Below are positions 1 to 5,250 of a stretch of 5,250 bases of DNA, piece by piece. The stretch's first letter is position 1. Each line of letters begins with the position of its first letter. This DNA comes from Bacteroidales bacterium (GTDB taxonomy: Bacteria > Bacteroidota > Bacteroidia > Bacteroidales > JAADJA01), in contig JAOZLR010000199.1 in the NCBI GenBank assembly GCA_029934735.1, forward strand, positions 1 to 5,250. Reading direction: 5' to 3'. The notes beneath the pieces are model-generated. The model had not been told where the DNA came from and searched no databases. It saw nothing but the letters and a program-made list of their open reading frames with translations. A program made the translations under genes and the position numbers.

Positions 1-64
1 TTTTCATCAAATTATTCTTTATCATTAATAATTTTCCATATTTTAGCAAGGTATTTTATTTCTA
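1..64 (+). promoter_or_regulatory. A+T-rich 5' leader, possible weak Bacteroidota promoter
   Basis: These 64 bases precede the gene. There is no Shine-Dalgarno at normal spacing: the only purine run, AAGG at 48-51, ends 13 bases before the ATG. This is usual for Bacteroidota, which often initiate from A/T-rich leaders. TATTTTAG at 39-46 resembles the Bacteroidota -7 element TAnnTTTG with one mismatch, but no TTG lies at the expected -33 distance, and such matches arise easily in A+T-rich DNA. No hairpin or operator was seen. The true promoter may lie upstream of the window. Confidence 0.22.
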
Positions 65-142
65 ATGAAAAACAGTATAAAACTATCCGGTATATTTCTA
101 TTATTCGCTCTGTTGTTACTGAATGTAGCACACTCTTTTGCA
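65..142 (+). other. Sec signal peptide (residues 1-26)
   Basis: The first residues MKNSIK give a positively charged n-region. A hydrophobic core follows at about residues 9-19 (GIFLLFALLLL). A small-x-small site S-F-A at 24-26 precedes D27-D28, so signal peptidase I cleavage after Ala26 is likely. No Cys follows the core in a lipobox position, so this does not look like a lipoprotein. Sec export to the periplasm agrees with the C-terminal T9SS sorting domain. Confidence 0.93.
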
Positions 143-3100
143 GACGATTATTACTGGATTGGGGGTACAGGCAACTGGTCAGACATTAACCACTGGGCAC
201 AATCATCAGGAGGAAGTGTGTTGCACAACACCCCTCCCACTGCCGGCGATGATGTTTACTTCGATGATAGCTCTTTTCCTGATTCCAATCTGGTAATTTC
301 GGTTAATGCTGAAAATGCAGTGTGCCGAGACCTGATCTGGACAGGTGCACTTCATCACCCTGCTTTTGAGAATTCAAATTCTGAAAATCTGCGAATATTT
401 GGCAGCATTACGCTTATTGAAGAGATGGATTTTAACTATGACGGTACTATAACCTTTGAGTCACCCAATGAAGGTAACACAATATTAATGAGCGGGCACT
501 CTTTCCTTAACAATGTCTATTTTGAAGGTATAGGAGGAGGATGGACATTATCTGATACTCTGAAGGCTGAAAGTAATATTTATTTCAATTATGGTTCTCT
601 TAACACAAATAGCAAACCTGTTATTTGTAGCAGCTTTTACTCATCAAATCCAAATGAAAGAGCTTTAGCACTTGGTTCTTCTAAAATTTTTGTATCAGTA
701 TCCTGGGTTTTAAACGGAACAGGTCTTGATTTTCAATCCGGGACATCAATAATAAATGTAGGGAGTACCATCACTAATTTCCAGGGAAACACTCTTACTT
801 ATAATGCAGTGTTTTTAACAAACATGGCTGCAAATGTTCAAAACAATTCTGCATATATCTATTACGACACGTTGTTGTTTTTAGCTTCGGGAAATGTCAG
901 TGGTGACTGTTATATCAATTATCTTGAATTTAAAGGATATGGAACAGTTAATGACAGTGATACAATAAAATATGCTAAATTCGACACAACTGGTGGAAAC
1001 AAAATAACAGGGAATCATATCATTGATACAGCTGTTTTTAAATATAACGGGATAATCGCCGGCCAAAACAATATTGGTTATTGCTACCTGGGAGATTGGA
1101 CAATTATTGAGGATAACAACACAATTAACTATTTATATGCAGGAGATACTGCAAAGATATATGGCACTAATCAGATTGGGCATTCCTTTTATAAAAAAAT
1201 GGTATATTTCCGTGAAAGTAACATTTCGCAATACGCTTACCTTAATTGTGACGGAAATTTTGCTGGAGAGAATTCGTTTGACACACTAATTTTTACACCC
1301 GGATTTGAATACATTTTTGAATTTGATAAAACTCAGATAATTAACGATAGTCTTGCAATAGCAGGAACCTGTGAAAACCCTATCTGGATTAAATCATCAT
1401 ATAACGGAAGCCGTGCGATAATATCCAAAACAAATGGTGATGTAAAAGGAACACATCTTTCATTGCGGGATATTGAAGCGTCCGGCAGTGTGCCATTCGA
1501 GGCTTTGCAAACTGTGAATCTTGGAAATAATGTTAACTGGAACATTGATGAACTTACCCCAAGAGACCTATACTGGGTAAATAGTCAGGGAAACTGGACA
1601 GAATCATCTCATTGGGACGAAATTTCAGGTGGTGGTGGTGGTCACTGTCCTCCAACAGAATTGGATAATGTCTTTTTCGATGGCTCTTCATTTACGTCAG
1701 GAGGTCAGGAGGTCAGAGTTGATATCCGCAATGCAGTTTGCCACAACATGGATTGGACAGGTGCAAACGCACCAACCTTTTATGGGCCGGACACAACAAA
1801 CCTGAAAATTTACGGTTCTCTCAAATTGATTGAAGCTATGGATTTCTCATTTCAGGGAGAAACTCACTTTGAGGATACCGATGGCAACAAGACTGTAGAA
1901 TCAGCAAAAAATCAGTTTCATAATAATGTGAGGTTTCAGGGTAGCTACGGAGGCTGGACACTGCTTGACAAAATTTCAACTTACGATACAATTTATCACG
2001 ACCGAGGTTCATTAGGCACTGATGGTGAAAGAATTCAATGTGGACAGTTCTATGTCAGAGACACCTGTTATAAAGAACTTTATTTGCACGATGATACAAT
2101 CAGGGCATCAGGTCTTAGTGCAAAGATATATGTGGACGGCTCAAACCTTGATCTACACGCTGATTCATCTGTCCTGGTTACAACTTCCGACAATGCACTG
2201 ATCATCAATAAAAATGCTATAAGACAAATTTATCATAATGTACATCAATATGGGATGAATGCGCAGTTAAAAAATGATGCATATTGCGTTTTTAATGTAG
2301 TAGAACATAACGGCGATTATAGTTCAATTAATTTAAATTGCACAATTGATACGGCTATTTTTAATGGTATTTCCGGATATGTATATGATAGTGATACCAT
2401 TAAAACGGCAATCTTCAATACCTATGACGGAAGGCTTTTGGGGAATCATATTGTGGAAATAGCTTACTATTATAACGATGGAAGAGCAACAGGTTCAAAT
2501 CAGATTGATACTGCTTTATTTTATATAAGAGGATACATAGAAGGCTCTAACAAAATAGACACAACAATAATTATTGATGATGCTCTTATACAGGGTCAAA
2601 ACATAATACGAACTGCAACATTACTTGATAAGGGAAGTTTTTATGGAAATAACACATTTGATGACCTTACCCTTACTAATGCAAATAAATACCTGTTCGA
2701 GCATGACTCAACCCAAATAATCAATGATAATTTTAATGCAAACGGGCTATGTACCGGAAATATTATTCTGATGTCGGACTTTGACGGTAAAAGAGCTACT
2801 CTTAAGAAAACCAATGGTACGGTAGAGATTGAATTTGCAAATATCAGGGATTTGGAAGCTGAAGGGAATTTGCCATTTATTGCAAACAGCTCTGTGGACC
2901 TTGGAAATAATGGCGATGGCTGGGAAATAAATACAGCGGAATCTATTGCATTATTTTGGGTTGACGGCACCGGTAACTGGAGTGATTCATTGCATTGGGC
3001 ACCTGTAAGTGGCGGACAGGGTGGTTATTGTATTCCATCACCTGTGGATGATGTTTATTTCGACACCCTGTCCTTCTCAGAACAAGGTGACACTGTAACT

Positions 3101-5250
3101 CTTGATATCGAAAACCCAACCTGTCGTAATATGAGCTGGGCCGGCTCTGATTTTTACAATCCTGTTTTTAACGGCCCTTTCGAAAACGGAATGTATATTT
3201 ATGGCTCTCTTTTATTCAACGACTCATTACATTTATTGTATCAGGGCCCAACCTATTTTGAATCTCAGGAGGAAGGCAGAACAATTGAGATGAAGGGCAA
3301 ATCATTTCAAAGTGATGCCATTTTCAGAGGACGGGAAGGCGGATGGACCTACATAGATGATTTTGCTACTTTTGAAGATCTCGAACTTATCCACGGAAAG
3401 CTGAACACCAATGGTTATGCAGTCTACTGCAATAAATTCCTCTCAACTGACACAAATTTGCGTACACTATTAATTGATACTTCAGCTTTCAAGGCATCCG
3501 ATAAATGGATCGTAAACACATATAAACTTAATATTGATGCGGATTCTTCTTTCATAATTGCAGGTAACCAATTCCTGACATATAGTAATGACATTACTAC
3601 CCAATCAAAATACAAAGACACAATTGTATATAATGACGTTGAACATATTAATGTTTCGGATATAACAAATGATAGTGTTTATTGCTTTTTCGATGATGTG
3701 TATTTTAACACAGCCGGTTCGATTTATGGTGACTGTTCGATTGACACAGTTGTGTTTAAAGGCTCAGGCACAATAAATAATAATGATACTGTTAATTTTG
3801 CACATTTTATGATGGGTGGAACAATCAATGGAGGCCATCATGTTATAAACTCCGCTCTGTTTGAGGGTGTTGGAACAGTTATTGGCAGTAATGAAATTTA
3901 CTCAGCCATCTTTAACTCAAATGGTAATATAAACGGAAATAACATAATCGACACAACAATTATTTATGGTAATGGCAGTATAAACGGAGAGAATATTTTT
4001 AATAGTGAGGTAACAATTTTTGGTAATGGTAATATCTTCGGGAACAATGAGATTCAGAGCAAACTTTATATTTATGGCTTTGCATCAATTTACCAGGAAA
4101 ATGAAATCCACGATGCAACACTATTCGACTGGGGAAATTTTGGAGGTTTTAACAATTTTGACATTCTGACCTTAACACCGGGAAAAACCTACACTCTTAC
4201 AAACAACACTACTCAAACGATAAATCAACACCTGAATATAAGAGGAAACAACTGCTTCCCTTTAACTTTACGATCCTCTACACAAAACATGCAGGCCGAC
4301 ATTTATATGCCATCCACAGCTGATACCATTTCAGGAGACTTTATCATAATGCGCGACATCAATGCAACCGGAGGAGCTGTGTTCTATGCCGGAGGCAACA
4401 GCGACAATATCTCAAACAATACGGGCTGGATTTGGGATGATGCTCCCGACTATATTTACGGGCTTGAATTTGATACCGCTTACCTGTGCAGTGGCGATTC
4501 GCTCACAATAACAACCGAAAATTTCAACCCGAACGAAACCACACTTTTTCAATGGGATGATGGTTCCATAGGGCCAACTTACACAGTTTACAGTCCCGGA
4601 ATTTATGCTGTTCTGGCAATATATTCTGAAAGCTGTACCGTCCCCGATACGATATATGTAGAGGGATTACTGTCTCCGGAAATTGACCTTGGTGAAGATT
4701 CTGAGATTTGTGAAGGTTTGCAATTTGAAATAGAAACACCAGGCGACTATGAGGAATATTTGTGGCAGGATGGAACGACAAACAACTCTGTTGTTGCCAC
4801 AAACACAGGAATATACTGGCTTGAAGTTACAGGAGAGAACGGATGCAAAGCGCGTGATTCGGTTTATTTGAGTGTTCTGCCTTCTCCTCATCCCTATCTT
4901 GGGAATGACACAATAATCCATAATGATGAATTTGTGCTGTTAGACGCAGGATATCCGGGAGGCACTTACTATTGGTCAACTGGCGAAACTTTGCAAACAA
5001 TAGAAGTCGAGGGTGTTGAAGGAGGAGAAGAGTATTGGGTGGAAGTCTATTATTCCGGATGCCCTGGATATGACACAATAGTAATTGATGAATACCCATA
5101 TTGCACTGCTGCAGTTCCTTCAGCGTTCAGCCCAAATAATGATGGAATGAATGAGATACTTTATGTACGGGGCTCGGGAATTATGTCTTTGGATTTCAGG
5201 ATATTTAACAGATATGGCGAACTCGTTTTTAAAACTACTGATATTGATTT
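65..5250 (+). CDS. Giant secreted three-module beta-solenoid repeat protein with T9SS type B (gliding motility-associated) C-terminal domain; 3' partial
   Basis: A single uninterrupted frame of 1,728 codons runs off the window. The start is ATG at 65: the in-frame TAG at 44-46 excludes anything longer, no other start lies between, and a signal peptide begins directly at this Met. Order seen: signal peptide (1-26); three homologous modules (about 29-501, 502-962, 963-1457); three Ig-like/PKD-like domains (1466-1677); start of a CHU_C-type sorting domain (1678 onward, truncated). The sorting domain belongs to a family that sends Bacteroidota proteins through the type 9 secretion system, so the product should be extracellular or surface-held. 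No catalytic motif was recognised, and composition is rich in Asn, Asp, Thr, Ile, Gly and aromatics. A role as adhesin, fibre or matrix protein is inference. No frameshift or internal stop is present, so the gene looks intact as far as it can be seen. The exact family of the modules is not recognised. Confidence 0.96.
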   Translation, partial: MKNSIKLSGIFLLFALLLLNVAHSFADDYYWIGGTGNWSDINHWAQSSGGSVLHNTPPTAGDDVYFDDSSFPDSNLVISVNAENAVCRDLIWTGALHHPAFENSNSENLRIFGSITLIEEMDFNYDGTITFESPNEGNTILMSGHSFLNNVYFEGIGGGWTLSDTLKAESNIYFNYGSLNTNSKPVICSSFYSSNPNERALALGSSKIFVSVSWVLNGTGLDFQSGTSIINVGSTITNFQGNTLTYNAVFLTNMAANVQNNSAYIYYDTLLFLASGNVSGDCYINYLEFKGYGTVNDSDTIKYAKFDTTGGNKITGNHIIDTAVFKYNGIIAGQNNIGYCYLGDWTIIEDNNTINYLYAGDTAKIYGTNQIGHSFYKKMVYFRESNISQYAYLNCDGNFAGENSFDTLIFTPGFEYIFEFDKTQIINDSLAIAGTCENPIWIKSSYNGSRAIISKTNGDVKGTHLSLRDIEASGSVPFEALQTVNLGNNVNWNIDELTPRDLYWVNSQGNWTESSHWDEISGGGGGHCPPTELDNVFFDGSSFTSGGQEVRVDIRNAVCHNMDWTGANAPTFYGPDTTNLKIYGSLKLIEAMDFSFQGETHFEDTDGNKTVESAKNQFHNNVRFQGSYGGWTLLDKISTYDTIYHDRGSLGTDGERIQCGQFYVRDTCYKELYLHDDTIRASGLSAKIYVDGSNLDLHADSSVLVTTSDNALIINKNAIRQIYHNVHQYGMNAQLKNDAYCVFNVVEHNGDYSSINLNCTIDTAIFNGISGYVYDSDTIKTAIFNTYDGRLLGNHIVEIAYYYNDGRATGSNQIDTALFYIRGYIEGSNKIDTTIIIDDALIQGQNIIRTATLLDKGSFYGNNTFDDLTLTNANKYLFEHDSTQIINDNFNANGLCTGNIILMSDFDGKRATLKKTNGTVEIEFANIRDLEAEGNLPFIANSSVDLGNNGDGWEINTAESIALFWVDGTGNWSDSLHWAPVSGGQGGYCIPSPVDDVYFDTLSFSEQGDTVTLDIENPTCRNMSWAGSDFYNPVFNGPFENGMYIYGSLLFNDSLHLLYQGPTYFESQEEGRTIEMKGKSFQSDAIFRGREGGWTYIDDFATFEDLELIHGKLNTNGYAVYCNKFLSTDTNLRTLLIDTSAFKASDKWIVNTYKLNIDADSSFIIAGNQFLTYSNDITTQSKYKDTIVYNDVEHINVSDITNDSVYCFFDDVYFNTAGSIYGDCSIDTVVFKGSGTINNNDTVNFAHFMMGGTINGGHHVINSALFEGVGTVIGSNEIYSAIFNSNGNINGNNIIDTTIIYGNGSINGENIFNSEVTIFGNGNIFGNNEIQSKLYIYGFASIYQENEIHDATLFDWGNFGGFNNFDILTLTPGKTYTLTNNTTQTINQHLNIRGNNCFPLTLRSSTQNMQADIYMPSTADTISGDFIIMRDINATGGAVFYAGGNSDNISNNTGWIWDDAPDYIYGLEFDTAYLCSGDSLTITTENFNPNETTLFQWDDGSIGPTYTVYSPGIYAVLAIYSESCTVPDTIYVEGLLSPEIDLGEDSEICEGLQFEIETPGDYEEYLWQDGTTNNSVVATNTGIYWLEVTGENGCKARDSVYLSVLPSPHPYLGNDTIIHNDEFVLLDAGYPGGTYYWSTGETLQTIEVEGVEGGEEYWVEVYYSGCPGYDTIVIDEYPYCTAAVPSAFSPNNDGMNEILYVRGSGIMSLDFRIFNRYGELVFKTTDID
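149..1567 (+). repeat. Repeat module 1 (residues about 29-501)
   Basis: First of three homologous modules. The head opens with YYWIGGTGNW (29-38), then H-W, a Gly-rich turn and a DDVYFD motif. It continues with NAVC (Cys87), an I-F-G-S strand and G-G-W-T with Trp160. The middle is an eight-coil solenoid (276-413). The tail carries TQIIND, a lone Cys (GTC), a TNG turn, an R-D-I-E-A-S-G strand and ends NLGNNVNW (Trp492), followed by a short linker. The opening resembles the W-T-G...N-W...P...D.V.F openings I recall from beta-helical surface proteins. Unlike modules 2 and 3, it has no Cys in the Gly-rich turn before DDVYFD. Confidence 0.9.
890..1303 (+). repeat. Coil array of module 1: eight 17-residue coils (one of 19)
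   Basis: Residues 276-413 divide into eight consecutive coils, beginning GNV, GTV, NKI, GII, TII, AKI, VYF and GNF. Seven are 17 residues and the second is 19, which accounts exactly for the 138 residues. The common pattern is roughly G-x-I-x-G-x-N-x-I-x-x-A-x-F-x-x-x. The regular hydrophobic positions and the recurring Asn at one place suggest a right-handed parallel beta-helix with a polar ladder; that structure is inferred. Coil 7 (VYFRESN...) is the most degenerate. The coils have diverged at the DNA level, so this is not a recent microsatellite-like expansion. Confidence 0.82.
1628..1642 (+). repeat. (GGT)5 trinucleotide tract encoding five glycines
   Basis: Five identical GGT codons in a row encode a Gly run in the turn between the H-W motif and the Cys of the module 2 head. 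The corresponding turns in modules 1 and 3 are GG and GGQGG. Because the unit is a whole codon, slippage would change only the length of the glycine turn and keep the frame. Confidence 0.85.
2312..2683 (+). repeat. Coil array of module 2: seven coils of about 17-21 residues
   Basis: Residues 750-873 hold a longer first coil containing N-C-T-I-D-T-A-I-F, then an 18-residue coil starting GYV. Five 17-residue coils follow, starting GRL, GRA, GYI, ALI and GSF. The G-S-N / G-Q-N / G-N-N step and the following I-D-T-A/T pattern are very regular here: IDTAIF, IDTALF and IDTTII all occur. A parallel beta-helix or solenoid fold is inferred from this periodicity. It is the shortest of the three arrays. 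Confidence 0.82.
2951..4435 (+). repeat. Repeat module 3 (residues about 963-1457)
   Basis: Third homologous module. The head opens LFWVDGTGNW with Trp965, then L-H-W, GGQGG, YCIP and DDVYFD. It continues with NPTC (Cys1020), I-Y-G-S and G-G-W-T (Trp1094); spacings from the opening Trp are 55 and 129, as in the other modules. A nine-coil array follows (1218-1373). The tail (T-Q-T-I-N, a Cys in NNC, M-R-D-I-N-A-T-G-G, closing NISNNTGW with Trp1455) is more diverged. It lacks the TNG turn and resembles tails I recall from other Bacteroidota T9SS proteins. This is the longest module, mainly because of its extra coils. Confidence 0.9.
3716..4183 (+). repeat. Coil array of module 3: nine coils of 17-18 residues
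   Basis: Residues 1218-1373 (156 residues) divide exactly into nine coils of 17 or 18, beginning GSI, GTI, GTI, GTV, GNI, GSI, GNI, ASI and GNF. This is the most regular stretch of the protein: G-[TNS]-I opens nearly every coil, and G-[SNE]-N recurs four residues later in the middle coils. The last coil (GNFGGFNNFD, then L-T-L-T-P-G) matches the last coil of the other two modules. A beta-helix with Asn stacking is the likely structure; this is inferred from sequence periodicity only. Confidence 0.85.
4460..4666 (+). other. Ig-like/PKD-like domain 1 (residues 1466-1534)
   Basis: This segment has the layout common in T9SS cargo of Bacteroidota: L-C-S-G-D-S-L near the start, F-Q-W-D-D-G in the middle, the strand Y-T-V-Y-S-P-G-I-Y-A-V, and E-S-C-T-V-P-D-T-I at the end. 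The two Cys could form a disulfide after export. Such domains usually act as spacers between the functional region and the sorting domain. Confidence 0.75.
4667..4879 (+). other. Ig-like/PKD-like domain 2 (residues 1535-1605)
   Basis: The same layout as the preceding domain is seen: I-D-L-G-E-D, then I-C-E-G, Y-L-W-Q-D-G in the middle, N-T-G-I-Y-W-L-E-V, and N-G-C-K-A-R-D-S-V at the end. It is the most canonical of the three, with both Cys and the W-x-D-G turn. It is probably a structural spacer. Confidence 0.78.
4880..5095 (+). other. Ig-like/PKD-like domain 3 (residues 1606-1677), first Cys missing
   Basis: The pattern is Y-L-G-N-D-T-I-I, then E-F-V-L-L-D-A-G, Y-Y-W-S-T-G-E-T, Y-W-V-E-V and S-G-C-P-G-Y-D-T-I. 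It aligns with domains 1 and 2, but the early C-x-G is replaced by H-N-D-E. Its late Cys therefore has no partner inside the domain, unless it pairs with Cys1680 just downstream. It is probably a structural spacer leading into the sorting domain. Confidence 0.75.
5096..5250 (+). other. T9SS type B sorting / gliding motility-associated C-terminal domain (CHU_C type), truncated by window end
   Basis: From residue 1678 the sequence shows the family hallmarks: V-P-S-A-F-S-P-N-N-D-G-M-N (1684-1696), then a hydrophobic strand and F-R-I-F-N-R-Y-G-E-L-V-F (1711-1722). Family members are usually about 85-90 residues long, so roughly 30-40 residues, including the expected W-D-G turn, lie beyond the window. 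The domain is the signal for type 9 secretion; type B cargo is typically handled with PorP/SprF-like outer-membrane partners, whose genes are often close by. None is visible here. Confidence 0.95.

Larger units (their letters stand above)
1568..2950 (+). repeat. Repeat module 2 (residues about 502-962)
   Basis: Second homologous module. The head opens LYWVNSQGNW with Trp504, then S-H-W, a five-Gly turn, HCPP and DNVFFD. It continues with NAVC (Cys559), I-Y-G-S and G-G-W-T (Trp631). Spacing from the opening Trp is 55 residues to the Cys and 127 to the G-G-W-T Trp, against 56 and 129 in module 1. A seven-coil array follows (750-873). The tail repeats TQIIND, a lone Cys (GLC), KKTNG, I-R-D-L-E-A-E-G and ends DLGNNGDGW (Trp953). 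Modules 1 and 2 have the most similar tails, suggesting they are the closest pair. The copies are clearly old, with synonymous and amino-acid divergence throughout. Confidence 0.9.

Noticed and set aside
39..46. TATTTTAG as a firm Bacteroidota -7 promoter element
   Set aside because: It has one mismatch to TAnnTTTG and lacks a -33 TTG at proper spacing in a very A+T-rich leader. It is kept only as a low-confidence note in the leader feature.
48..51. AAGG as a Shine-Dalgarno site
   Set aside because: It ends 13 bases before the ATG, too far for normal function, and Bacteroidota commonly start without such a site.
881..1545. Small open frames on both strands (881-1066 minus, 1074-1289 plus, 1333-1545 minus)
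   Set aside because: All lie within coding sequence of module 1 in other frames. None has a signal peptide, a family motif or an independent start context.
2641..2970. 109-residue open frame on the minus strand
   Set aside because: It lies entirely antisense to module 2 of the large gene, which shows clear domain repeats in its own frame. The antisense translation has no recognisable motif and fits a chance open frame.
3424..3621. 65-residue minus-strand open frame
   Set aside because: It is antisense to module 3 between the head and the coil array, with no motif or regulatory context.
3716..4183. Regular repeats of about 51-54 bases that could suggest a CRISPR or other DNA repeat array
   Set aside because: The periodicity is at the protein level. 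The DNA copies differ throughout and there are no identical repeats separated by unique spacers.
149..4435. A catalytic function (glycosidase, lyase or protease) for the beta-helix-like modules
   Set aside because: Many beta-helix proteins are polysaccharide lyases, but no conserved catalytic Asp/Arg/His cluster stands out across the modules. The repeats look structural.
4524..5099. Three overlapping minus-strand open frames of 84-92 residues
   Set aside because: They overlap one another in different frames and lie antisense to well-recognised Ig-like domains. Mutual overlap and lack of motifs mark them as shadows.

Overview
The window is almost entirely one very large protein-coding gene on the + strand. 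It opens at position 65 and is still open at position 5250, giving 1,728 complete codons with no in-frame stop. The base composition is A+T-rich and the start has no convincing Shine-Dalgarno sequence. The protein carries a type 9 secretion (T9SS) type B / gliding-motility-associated C-terminal domain. Together these point to a member of the Bacteroidota (Bacteroidetes). Genus and species cannot be read from this window.

Layout: positions 1-64 are a short A+T-rich leader with an in-frame TAG at 44-46, which fixes the ATG at 65 as the start. Residues 1-26 are a Sec signal peptide. Residues 29-1457 are three homologous modules of about 460-495 residues each. Every module has the same plan: a head with a G-N-W...H-W motif, a rigidly spaced Cys and a G-G-W-T motif; a stack of 17-18-residue coils that looks like a parallel beta-helix or solenoid; and a tail of about 80 residues ending in a short Asn-rich, Trp-containing motif. 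The stacks hold 8, 7 and 9 coils. Three Ig-like/PKD-like domains of about 70 residues follow (1466-1677). The start of the T9SS type B sorting domain comes last (from about 1678) and is cut by the window edge.

How it works together (inference): Sec exports the protein to the periplasm, T9SS carries it across the outer membrane using the C-terminal domain, and the three modules plus Ig-like spacers form a long extracellular or surface-attached fibre, probably an adhesin or matrix protein. No catalytic domain is visible. The points most worth following are the module-in-module repeat architecture, with coils that keep their position-specific identity across modules, and a marked excess of D-(S/T)-hydrophobic tripeptides matching the Bacteroidota O-glycosylation motif. 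No RNA gene, mobile element, CRISPR array or second gene was found.
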